NCBI GenBank assembly: GCA_003635315.1
Contig: PYJD01000040.1
Coordinates: forward strand, 1 to 64,000
DNA: 64,000 bases
Reading direction: 5' to 3'
Source: Candidatus Poribacteria bacterium
GTDB lineage: Bacteria > Poribacteria > WGA-4E > WGA-3G
Of this stretch, positions 35,128 through 43,806 are shown one piece after another (the first letter of the stretch is position 1; each line of letters starts with the position of its first letter). The position numbers were made by a program, and so were the translations under genes. The notes beneath the pieces are model-generated. The model was not told where the DNA came from. It ran no database searches and was given only the letters and a program-made list of their open reading frames with translations.

Positions 35128-36561
35128 ATGAATATAATCTGTATCTGTTTAGACACTTTTCGGGCAGATATAATTGGTGAAGGAAAGAAGTTTAGCCACG
35201 TTCAGACGCCTAACCTTGATGCATTTGCTTCTGAGAGTGTGCGGTTTACAAACGCCTTTGGGGAGGGACAACCGACACTACAGATCCGCAGGGGTAATTT
35301 CACAGGAATGAGGAGTTTTCCATGGAAATATAATTTTGATCGGCGCGGACATTGGCATCATGCACCGGGTTGGCATAAAATACCACCTGAACAGGATACT
35401 ATCTCTGAAGTGTTGTTAGATCGTGGTTATTTAACTGCTCTCATAGCGGATACATATCACATGTTTAAACCTACGATGAATTTTTCGAGGGGTTTTGCAC
35501 ATTTTGATTTCATTCGTGGACAAGAATCTGACAATTGGCATAGTGGTGATCCAAGATTAATTGAGGATGTTCTTCGGAACCATGTCCGTGAGCCTATTGA
35601 TTGGAAACGGCATTTAGGATTGGTGAACTACTTACTATCCCAACGTCATAGAAAAACAGAAGATGATTATAGTTGTGCCCGCGTATTTCGCGCGGCGGCA
35701 GATTGGCTACAGGATAATCATACCGTTGGTCCATTTTTCCTTTGGGTGGATAGTTTCGATCCACATGAACCGTGGGATCCTCCAAAATCTTATGCTGACA
35801 TCTATATACCAGACTATACAGGTAAAGATTTTATCATGGGTGGTGCAAATGAGGGTGGTGGTCCATCTGAGGAGGAACGGGATAGAATTGAGGCACTCTA
35901 TCTGGGTGAAGTGACTTTTGTTGATAAGTGGGTGGGTGTACTATTAGATAAGATTGAGTCTCTTAACATCCGAGATGAAACACTTGTTCTTGTGATGTCT
36001 GACCACGGGACACAACTTAGGGATCACGGCAGTTTTGGCAAAGGTGCAAATAAACTACATCCCTTCAATACACAACTGAACTTAATGATACGACATCCTG
36101 AAGGACCTCATGACAAAGATATATCTGCTTTTGTACAGAACCATGATCTTATGCCTACTTTACTAAATATGGTTGATATCCCGTGTGGTTGGACCGATGG
36201 TGAAGATATGTGGCAACTTGTTAGAGCAGAAAAGGAATATCTACGTGAACGTATTATTACGGGGTGGGCAGGTTTTACAACAGGAAACGCAGTTGGCAGA
36301 GTGAGTGTTCGTGATCACCGCTGGAATTTCTGTACTTCCGTGGGATATACAGATGAAAAGGGTGATCAACTTTTTGATGTCCGAAACGACCCGGAAGAGA
36401 AGGAGAATATTGCCGATGATCACCCAGATATTGTATCGGAACGACGTAGGGATGTTGAAGCATTAATTGGGCAGCCATTACCAGGACATTTCATAGAGGT
36501 GTGTGATCCAGGACACGCACCAATGCGAAAATGGCTACAGAAGAAATTGTCAGAGATGTAA
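35128..36561 (+). CDS. Alkaline-phosphatase/sulfatase superfamily hydrolase with Thr at the nucleophile site
   Basis: 477 residues, cytosolic by sequence. The N-terminal metal site is ICLDTFRAD (Asp9, with Thr10 in the second position), the distal metal pair is LVMSDHGTQLRDHG, and VDSFDPHEPWDPPKSY is a family block. The CxPxR motif, where Cys or Ser is matured to formylglycine in sulfatases, is replaced by Thr50-L-Q-I-Arg54. Without Cys or Ser it cannot form the aldehyde hydrate, so it may be a phosphatase/phosphodiesterase using Thr, as nucleotide pyrophosphatases do. Only 3 nt separate it from pyrF, which suggests co-translation. Substrate unknown. Confidence 0.85.
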   Translation: MNIICICLDTFRADIIGEGKKFSHVQTPNLDAFASESVRFTNAFGEGQPTLQIRRGNFTGMRSFPWKYNFDRRGHWHHAPGWHKIPPEQDTISEVLLDRGYLTALIADTYHMFKPTMNFSRGFAHFDFIRGQESDNWHSGDPRLIEDVLRNHVREPIDWKRHLGLVNYLLSQRHRKTEDDYSCARVFRAAADWLQDNHTVGPFFLWVDSFDPHEPWDPPKSYADIYIPDYTGKDFIMGGANEGGGPSEEERDRIEALYLGEVTFVDKWVGVLLDKIESLNIRDETLVLVMSDHGTQLRDHGSFGKGANKLHPFNTQLNLMIRHPEGPHDKDISAFVQNHDLMPTLLNMVDIPCGWTDGEDMWQLVRAEKEYLRERIITGWAGFTTGNAVGRVSVRDHRWNFCTSVGYTDEKGDQLFDVRNDPEEKENIADDHPDIVSERRRDVEALIGQPLPGHFIEVCDPGHAPMRKWLQKKLSEM

Positions 36562-36595
36562 GTATTAATAGAAGATTTAGATGCCAGATTCACTA

Positions 36596-38572
36596 CTATC
36601 TATTACTAATTCCCAGATTTTCTAAATCCCAGAAAAGAAGTGTACCGTTATTACTACCACTTACAAGTATGGAGCCATCAGAGGAAAAGGTGAATTGAGT
36701 CGGAGCCGTACTTTCTCCTGTATTGAATTGATGAAATAATGATCTTGTCTCCATATCATATAATCGGATTAACCCACCGTGCAAACCAGTGACCATTATC
36801 TTTCCATCAGGAGAGATTTCTAATCCATCAAGAGTTCCCCTTGCATCAAAAAAGTCAGCAATGTGTTCTTTAGTATCCGTATCCCACAATTTTATTTCAC
36901 CATTCCAAAGTGCTGTAATAAGGTCACTATCATGTGTGAAGGCAACTCTTTCTATACCATTCTCTGCATTTAGTGGAAGAGTTGTTTTTGTCATATTATC
37001 AAGATCCCACAGATTTACTAAACCATCTTTACTTCCACTTGCAAACCACTTCCCATCAGGAGAGAATGCAACAGATCTCACATCTTCAGTATGACCATCA
37101 AGGGTTTCATATAACTTACGATTCGGCACATCCCACAAGAATACTCTCCCACGCCAATGACCGCTACCAAGGAGTTTCTCGTCTGGGGAGAATGCTAATG
37201 ATAAAACAAACTCACTATATTTTCCAAGTGGAGCATAGAATTTTTGTGTCTCAGCATTCCATAACCGCACCTCACCCCAACAACCAGAAGCGACTGTCTT
37301 TCCGTCTTTTGAAAAGGTCATGTCAAAAGCATACCATGGCGGTTTAGTCTGGATAACTTCTTCCGTAATCCCTAATTCATCCATATTTGTTTGCATTATA
37401 ATACCATCTGAACCACCACTGAGAAGCGTGGTACCGTTATTAATAAACCGTATATCTTTGACTGATCCTGTATGTCCATGAATCGTTAACAGTTCTTTCC
37501 CAGTATCCACCTCCCACACCTTCGCTGTTCCATCATCACTTCCACTCACCAGTTTTTCTCCATCAGAAGAAAAGTGTAAAGCCTTGATTGGAAGCGTATG
37601 TCCCAAAAGAGTACGTTTAATTAATTGTTTTGTGTTGTTCTCTTTCTTATTACCTGTAACGGAACGTAACACCTTGGCTAATGAAGGTGTATTATCTTCC
37701 TCTATAGGTAATGGAGGCGGAGGTTCGATATACCATAGATTAATTTTTCCTCCCGTGTCGCCACTGGCAAATGTATTTCCATCTGGTGAAAATATAATTT
37801 TCTCTACATTCCGTGTATGGTTATCGTAGGTGAGTAATTCCTTTGCAGATTGAGTATCCCAGCTCTTAAGTGTTGTCGAACCACCAACAAGTATTCTGCT
37901 ATCTGGGGAAATTGCTAAAGACCAACCATTGTAGGGAATAGTATGAAGCTTTTCCTTATTAAATGGATCCCATAAATAGAGTTCATTTCTATCTGCACTT
38001 GCAATGTAAGTTGAATCCGGTGATAATGCTATACCGTTAAACAGTCCAGCTTGTTCACCAATAAACGATAACACTTCTCTACCTGATTCTATCTCCCACA
38101 TATGGTATTCAACATTACGATTCCAACTTAAGCAAGCAAGTAATCTGCCATCCGGAGAAAATACTAAAGAATTTACACTCCCTACTCTTTCTTTCATAAC
38201 CGTAAGGAGTTCACCTTTATCCACATCCCATAGTTGTACTGCCCCTCCAATAACCCAGTTTCCAATTGCCAGTGTTTTACCATCTGGTGCAAAGGCAATA
38301 CAATTTACGTTCCGGACACCTCGCGATTCTACCTTAAGGAGAGAGATTTCAGTTCCTGTATGTGCGTCATAGATCCAAACACCTATATCCGAAGCCACTG
38401 CTAAGAGCGACCCATCAGGAGACAACTTCATATCGTTGATGCCTCCTTTTCCAATACGTAATATCGCTCCTTCAGGTAGTTGCCACTGATTGTATTCCTG
38501 CGGAAAACTGGTAGTGTGAAAAACAATAGAGAAGATGAATGATGCGGTGAGAATAAGCATTGCTTTTTTCAT
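36596..38572 (-). CDS. Secreted WD40-repeat protein
   Basis: 658 residues from the ATG at 38572, which opens a signal peptide (MKKAMLILTASFIFSIVFH); earlier in-frame codons would only add a polar stretch. The mature part starts with EYNQWQLPEGAILRIGKGG, then about a dozen WD40 blades with repeated 'FSPDG..LA.GS.DG.V.LWD'. Two blades near the middle are separated by a Pro-rich insert (PPPPLPIEEDN). Propellers of this kind bind partners; no catalytic domain is fused. It shares its N-terminal block and length of first blade with the WD40 protein at 39918. Confidence 0.93.
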   Translation of the reverse strand: MKKAMLILTASFIFSIVFHTTSFPQEYNQWQLPEGAILRIGKGGINDMKLSPDGSLLAVASDIGVWIYDAHTGTEISLLKVESRGVRNVNCIAFAPDGKTLAIGNWVIGGAVQLWDVDKGELLTVMKERVGSVNSLVFSPDGRLLACLSWNRNVEYHMWEIESGREVLSFIGEQAGLFNGIALSPDSTYIASADRNELYLWDPFNKEKLHTIPYNGWSLAISPDSRILVGGSTTLKSWDTQSAKELLTYDNHTRNVEKIIFSPDGNTFASGDTGGKINLWYIEPPPPLPIEEDNTPSLAKVLRSVTGNKKENNTKQLIKRTLLGHTLPIKALHFSSDGEKLVSGSDDGTAKVWEVDTGKELLTIHGHTGSVKDIRFINNGTTLLSGGSDGIIMQTNMDELGITEEVIQTKPPWYAFDMTFSKDGKTVASGCWGEVRLWNAETQKFYAPLGKYSEFVLSLAFSPDEKLLGSGHWRGRVFLWDVPNRKLYETLDGHTEDVRSVAFSPDGKWFASGSKDGLVNLWDLDNMTKTTLPLNAENGIERVAFTHDSDLITALWNGEIKLWDTDTKEHIADFFDARGTLDGLEISPDGKIMVTGLHGGLIRLYDMETRSLFHQFNTGESTAPTQFTFSSDGSILVSGSNNGTLLFWDLENLGISNR

Positions 38573-39050
38573 GATATGTTCCTTATATTTATTAAAATCT
38601 GTTTTGTTAGGAAACCTACCAAACATAAATTTTTGATACAATTCTTGATGTGATATTTTTATGTAATTTTTGAGAAGTACAATTCATAGTATAACATTAT
38701 TAATGGAAATTGACACTATTTCGATCAGACAATATACAGAGGATTAATTCCTGTTCCTATCGTTTCCTAAGTAATTCTGAGTGATTGTATCAAAATTTCA
38801 TTCCATTGAAAACGGTATATTAAGAGATGTGAGTAATAGATAGGTCTATAAACTAAGACACTATTTAAAATTAAAACACAAATTTCGATAAGATGGGTGC
38901 ATTCAAGCCAAAACTTACATGAACCAATCAGTTTCTCGGTATTTATTACGAATCTTCTTACGAAAAATTATTGATTATGGTATTTGTTTTTAGTATAATA
39001 TCACGCAGGAAGATAAACTCCAATATTCTCATAATTTTAAGGAAAAGAAT
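38573..39050. other. 480-bp divergent intergenic region
   Basis: Separates the leftward WD40 gene and the rightward reductase gene. A strong promoter candidate is listed at 38971-38999. The region otherwise shows no ORF, repeat or RNA gene. Confidence 0.5.
38971..38999 (+). promoter_or_regulatory. Promoter for the ferredoxin-NADP reductase gene
   Basis: TTGATT (38971-38976), a 17-nt spacer and a perfect TATAAT (38994-38999), 52 nt before the start codon. Confidence 0.65.
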
Positions 39051-39821
39051 ATGCAACGTAAAAGCTCCCGATCAAAATACTGTATGGGTGAACTGATTGA
39101 ACGAGAAGATTTTTCTGAAGATTTAGCAGCTTTTAAATTCAAGACAGACCAAAAACTCCCGTTTATTCCTGGACAATATGCCACCATCGGTTTTGAAGTA
39201 AACGAAAAGATTGTTCAACGTCCCTATTCTATTGTCTCATCACCTCACGAAGATTTTATGGAGGTGTTTGTGGAATTAGTTCCTGAGGGTGCAACGACTC
39301 CCCTGTTTTGGGAATTGAAACTCGGTGATAGTGTTTTTATCAGGGATCGTCTTGTTGGAAAGTTTGTGATGGATGTTGAAAGTGGTATGACTCGTCATGT
39401 TATGGCGGGAACTGTTACAGGTGCTGCACCTTATATCAGTATTGCTCGGACGCTAAAAATAGAACAGGAACAGGGTAAATCTAATCAACATGAGATTCTT
39501 ACTATTGTGGGTGCAAGTCGTTCTTGGGAACTTGGGTATTATATGGATGAACTGAATGAACTTGCTGCTCAGGAAGAATGGTTTAGTTTTGTGCCGACTG
39601 TGAGTCGTCCCTGGGAAGATGAAAAGTGGGAAGGTGAGAGTGGACGTGCTGAAGACGTCATCCGTAAATATGGGGATGAAATGGGATATGACCATACGAA
39701 TTCAGTTGTATATGCGTGTGGACATCCGCAGATGATTGAGAATTCGAAGGCAATTTGGGCGCGTGCGCGTTTTCCTGAGGAACGGATTAAAGAGGAGAAG
39801 TTTTTTGTAATTAAGGAGTAA
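39051..39821 (+). CDS. Ferredoxin-NADP reductase family protein
   Basis: 256 residues of the FPR type. The FAD-binding motif is RPYSIVSSP, the flavin loop FIPGQYATIGF precedes it, and the NAD(P) lobe has GTVTGAAPYISIAR, VYACGHPQMI and the C-terminal EEKFFVIKE. It transfers electrons between NADPH and ferredoxin or flavodoxin. The ATG is preceded by AAGGAA. It has its own promoter and a perfect stem terminator shared with the convergent WD40 gene. Confidence 0.92.
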   Translation: MQRKSSRSKYCMGELIEREDFSEDLAAFKFKTDQKLPFIPGQYATIGFEVNEKIVQRPYSIVSSPHEDFMEVFVELVPEGATTPLFWELKLGDSVFIRDRLVGKFVMDVESGMTRHVMAGTVTGAAPYISIARTLKIEQEQGKSNQHEILTIVGASRSWELGYYMDELNELAAQEEWFSFVPTVSRPWEDEKWEGESGRAEDVIRKYGDEMGYDHTNSVVYACGHPQMIENSKAIWARARFPEERIKEEKFFVIKE

Positions 39822-39861
39822 ATTGTAGAGAAAAATACATACAAACAGTTCAAATAAAACT

Positions 39862-39902
39862 AATAGCAGTAACTGAAAAATTCTTCTTCAGTTACTGCTA
39901 TT
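39862..39902. terminator. Bidirectional intrinsic terminator, 16-bp stem
   Basis: AATAGCAGTAACTGAA (39862-39877) pairs perfectly with 39887-39902 across a 9-nt loop, flanked by A- and T-rich tracts. Confidence 0.92.
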
Positions 39903-39917
39903 TTATTTTCTATGAAT

Positions 39918-41687
39918 TTATCTTGTCAGAATCTCTTCAAGATCAAACTTCAAAATCGTACCGTCATCACTTCCACTTGTAAGAGTCTTGTTGTCATCTG
40001 AGAAAACTAAGGCTGTGATTTTACGTGTATGTTGTGTGAGGATTGGGATTCTACGTCTATTCTTGTAATCATATAATTGTATAGTTCCGTTCTCATCACC
40101 TATACCAATATATGCAATGTCCCTTGATAATGCCAACGCAGTAATAGCACTAAATGCACCTTGAAACTTGGTAATTTCTTCTCCTGTCTCAGTATTAAGA
40201 TGACGAACAAATCCGTTTTTTTCCCCACTGAATAGGTGGACACCATCAGAAACGAAAGTTAAAGCAGTAATGGTACTTTTTGCTCCTGGGATATCTCCTA
40301 ATTCTCCTCCGGTCTCTATATCTGACAGGTATATCATACCGTCATTCCCTCCACTTGCGATGATTGTAGCTTTTGGTGACATCGCAAGTGCTGTGATGCC
40401 GTGAGGGTTTCCTTCTAATTCAGAAATTTGATCTGGATTAGAAATGGATACAACTATCCTCCCAATTTTGTTTCCTGCACTGGCAAGTAATTTACCGTCT
40501 AACGAAAATGCAGCAACGTTAGTTAAATCACTATGTTTATTAAGTATTGATAATTGACGACCAGTAGCAGCATCCCATAAACGTAGTTTACCATCATAAG
40601 CTGTGCCACAAGCACGTATTCGATTGTCTGCTGTGTATATTAATGCTCTTACTCCACCTGTATGTGCATCAAGTTTATCTCGTTCACGAAACAAAATAGC
40701 ATCCCATATTCTTACTGTTCCATCTAAACTACCACTTGCAATATAACTTCCATCTGGAGAGACATCCACACTACGGACAACATCTTTGTGCCCCGTAAGA
40801 GTTTTCTCTTGTTTTAAAATACCATTATTAGTACTCCATTTCTGTACCTCAGTAGTAGCTCCACCAGTAATAAATGATTTCCCATCCTGGGAAAAAGCCA
40901 ATGAATAAACAGCCTTTTCTTGCATCAAAGGTTCAGATATCCTTCCGGCGGGGGACACTAATGAAAATAAAATTACAGCACCATCTGAACTTGCACTAAT
41001 GAATCTTGTACCATCAGGAGAGAAATCAATTTGTTCAATTTTTGCCAAATGATCATAAAAAGTGTCTACCTCTCGACCCGTACCGGTATCCCAAACACGG
41101 ATGGATCCATCAACACACCCACCGGCAATTACTCGACTATCAGGGGAAAAACAAATTGTAGTTATCTCATTTCTATATGGTAAAATATGTACTAATTGAT
41201 TATCTATTTGTACTGCATGAGGATTCCATATCCTAATAGTTCCATCCGAGCTGCCGCTTGCTATCATAGTACCATCTGGAGAATATACTACGGAATTAAT
41301 GGTCCCCTCATGTCCTCTGAAAGTCGCGATAGGACGTCTATTATTTCCTTCAACATCCCAAAGTCTAACAGATTGATCTTGATGGGCAGCAGCTATAATT
41401 AATCCGCCAGGAGAATATGAAATTGATTTAGCATCTTTCATTAAACCAAAAAACAGTTGAAGTTCTTTACCTGTCCGAACATCGTAGATCCAAACTCCAA
41501 TAGTTGTGGCAACAGCGAGTTTATCTCCTAAAGGAGAAAACTCTATATCTTGTACCCAACCCTTACCAAATCTGGCAGTTGCTCCAGTTGGTAATTGCCA
41601 TTGTGTATATTCTTGACCGTATACATAGGATTGAAACATTATTATAAATATAATTATTAGTTTCAAAAATACATTTCTTCTCTTCAT
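39918..41687 (-). CDS. Secreted WD40-repeat protein, paralog of the 36596 gene
   Basis: 589 residues with a signal peptide (MKRRNVFLKLIIIFIIMFQS) ending near SYVYGQEY. The mature start reads EYTQWQLPTGATARFGKGWV, nearly the same as in the other WD40 protein, followed by IGVWIYDVRTGKELQ. At least ten blades of the 'FSPDG....SG..DG.IRIWD' type follow. Two such proteins on either side of a reductase gene probably arose by duplication; their partners are not known. Confidence 0.93.
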   Translation of the reverse strand: MKRRNVFLKLIIIFIIMFQSYVYGQEYTQWQLPTGATARFGKGWVQDIEFSPLGDKLAVATTIGVWIYDVRTGKELQLFFGLMKDAKSISYSPGGLIIAAAHQDQSVRLWDVEGNNRRPIATFRGHEGTINSVVYSPDGTMIASGSSDGTIRIWNPHAVQIDNQLVHILPYRNEITTICFSPDSRVIAGGCVDGSIRVWDTGTGREVDTFYDHLAKIEQIDFSPDGTRFISASSDGAVILFSLVSPAGRISEPLMQEKAVYSLAFSQDGKSFITGGATTEVQKWSTNNGILKQEKTLTGHKDVVRSVDVSPDGSYIASGSLDGTVRIWDAILFRERDKLDAHTGGVRALIYTADNRIRACGTAYDGKLRLWDAATGRQLSILNKHSDLTNVAAFSLDGKLLASAGNKIGRIVVSISNPDQISELEGNPHGITALAMSPKATIIASGGNDGMIYLSDIETGGELGDIPGAKSTITALTFVSDGVHLFSGEKNGFVRHLNTETGEEITKFQGAFSAITALALSRDIAYIGIGDENGTIQLYDYKNRRRIPILTQHTRKITALVFSDDNKTLTSGSDDGTILKFDLEEILTR

Positions 41688-41817
41688 AAACTCCCCTTCT
41701 ATCTTGCAATATTACTTACTATATTTGTTTTCTTATTCAGGTTATCTTCTAATGAGTGGTATTTCAATAAATCAAGATTATATACTACGATTTTTATGAT
41801 TCAGATATATTGATTCT

Positions 41818-43791
41818 TTACTGAGATTGACTTGGACGTATCTCTATCGTCTGCTTAAGCATTTTTGCCTTTTCATAATTAGGATCTATACTTAACGCAT
41901 GGTCAAGTTCATCAAGTGCCTTTGAATATTTATCTAACTTATAATATGCAAATCCTAAATAAAGGTATGCTTGTTTAAATTCTTGATAATGGTAAGTCGC
42001 TTTTTTTAAACTGTCTATAGCATCCTCAAATTTATCCAAACGAATATATGTAATACCTAAATTACAATGAGCCTTTGCGAATGCTTGATTATAATTTAGG
42101 ATTTTTTGGAATTGATCAATTGCTTTCTGATACTCCTGATTATCGAAGTATTTTATTCCATCCATAAGATACTTATTTAGTATTGAGTTCTTTAAATCTA
42201 TTGCAGGTTTATAGTCATTTTTTTGTTCTAAAGATTCTTCTGCCTTTTTATATGCTTCTACAAGTCTATTATTTGTAAAAAGCTTCTGTCCTTCTTCATA
42301 TAAGCGGACCTCTATTGGGTCTATCTGTGGAGGGAAAATTCCATTATTTTCTTCTTTACCACCATCATCATCATCATTATTCTCAGCATATTTCTTCCAA
42401 GAGTCCAAGACACCTTCTATAGTTTCATTCTTTATCTGAGAATAATGCGAAAATACACTTTTTATAGTTTGCATCACAGAATCGGAGTTGGATTCTCTTT
42501 GATAAATTTTTATGATATGTTGAAATGCATATATAGAAAATGGTCTATCTTTATACTCATCACCTAATTTCCACAACCTATCGATTGATTCCTGAAAATG
42601 CAATATATCTTCTAAATACGCTCTATAATAACAATCACAGGTTATACGTAAATAAAGACTAATATAATATGAATCCTCAGTAACTTTTAATATCTCTTCA
42701 AGTATTTCGGCTGCCTTTAAGTATTCTTCATTCTCCTTATGCGCTATGGCATTTTGATACTTTTCTATTACTGGATCAACGGGATCTGGTTGGATAGGTT
42801 TGGGAGCGGGAAAGACTGATTGGTATTTATTAAATAATATAGCTCTTCGTTCATGATCCTCAGTAGAATAAATAGCTTCTTCATAATTTGCAAGTGATTG
42901 TATATCATTACCCTCATCGTTATATATTTCACCCTTTCCCTCATAAGCAAAAGTTATGAATCTACTTTCTGGGTATAACTCTATGAGTTTGTCATAATGC
43001 TTCATTGCAGTAATGAAATTCCTGTTTTTTCTACAACTATCGGCTTGCTCAAGAATCTTCTTAGCATGTTCCTCCTCTATAGGGAGAGGAGGATCTGGTT
43101 CATCTTTTTTAGACCATATCTCATTAATCTTATTGATACCATTTTCAGCCTGTTTAAAATAATCAGATTTAGGGTAATTATGCACGACTTTTTGAAAATA
43201 ATTTTTCGCTTCTTCACATTTTTTTCTTTTTACTTCGTCAGGTAAATTCTCTGCCTGTTGAAGATGTATATCCCCAATTACAAAGATTACCTCAGATAAC
43301 CATTGAGTATCTGGAACATATATGGTAGAATAATTCTCTAATTCTTCTAATTTAACTAATGCTATATCGTATTTACCTGTCCTATACAGTATCATAGCCT
43401 GCAGATATTTTAAGTTCCAACGGAGTTTGTTGTTCGATGTAGTGTTTATAATTTTATCAATATAAGTTCTTGCTTCTGAATATTGGGCAATATTATCATT
43501 TAGTGCTTTGCCATTTTCATAATAACATAAAGCGATTCTATAGTTAATAAGTGTAGAAATAGGAAGAATAGAGAATTCAGAATCAATATCTGGCGTTTTA
43601 CCAAGTTTCTTTGATTCTTTTGATGCAGCATTATAATTTTCCACTGCCTTCATATATTCGTTATCTTGACGAAATTTTTCTCCCGCGTTATATAATTCCA
43701 TAACCTTATCCGTATTCTCTATAAAGAAAGGGGATATCAACGCAAGAAATAGTGCAACTCCCCCAATAATTCCTAATGTCCTATTATCCAT
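41818..43791 (-). CDS. Membrane-anchored TPR-repeat protein
   Basis: 657 residues. An N-terminal hydrophobic segment (residues ~8-25, GIIGGVALFLALISPFFI) anchors it, after which TPR motifs run to the end, in two groups separated by Pro-rich linkers (EPDPPLPIEEEH; PAPKPIQPDPVDP). The last three TPRs (YNQAFAKAHCNLGITYIRLD and following) are the most canonical. With the anchor at the front, the repeats probably face the periplasm, though the topology is not proved. It follows the next TPR gene by 15 nt, so both are likely one transcript. No enzyme domain is fused. Confidence 0.88.
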   Translation of the reverse strand: MDNRTLGIIGGVALFLALISPFFIENTDKVMELYNAGEKFRQDNEYMKAVENYNAASKESKKLGKTPDIDSEFSILPISTLINYRIALCYYENGKALNDNIAQYSEARTYIDKIINTTSNNKLRWNLKYLQAMILYRTGKYDIALVKLEELENYSTIYVPDTQWLSEVIFVIGDIHLQQAENLPDEVKRKKCEEAKNYFQKVVHNYPKSDYFKQAENGINKINEIWSKKDEPDPPLPIEEEHAKKILEQADSCRKNRNFITAMKHYDKLIELYPESRFITFAYEGKGEIYNDEGNDIQSLANYEEAIYSTEDHERRAILFNKYQSVFPAPKPIQPDPVDPVIEKYQNAIAHKENEEYLKAAEILEEILKVTEDSYYISLYLRITCDCYYRAYLEDILHFQESIDRLWKLGDEYKDRPFSIYAFQHIIKIYQRESNSDSVMQTIKSVFSHYSQIKNETIEGVLDSWKKYAENNDDDDGGKEENNGIFPPQIDPIEVRLYEEGQKLFTNNRLVEAYKKAEESLEQKNDYKPAIDLKNSILNKYLMDGIKYFDNQEYQKAIDQFQKILNYNQAFAKAHCNLGITYIRLDKFEDAIDSLKKATYHYQEFKQAYLYLGFAYYKLDKYSKALDELDHALSIDPNYEKAKMLKQTIEIRPSQSQ

Positions 43792-43806
43792 TTTATATTC
43801 CTTACT

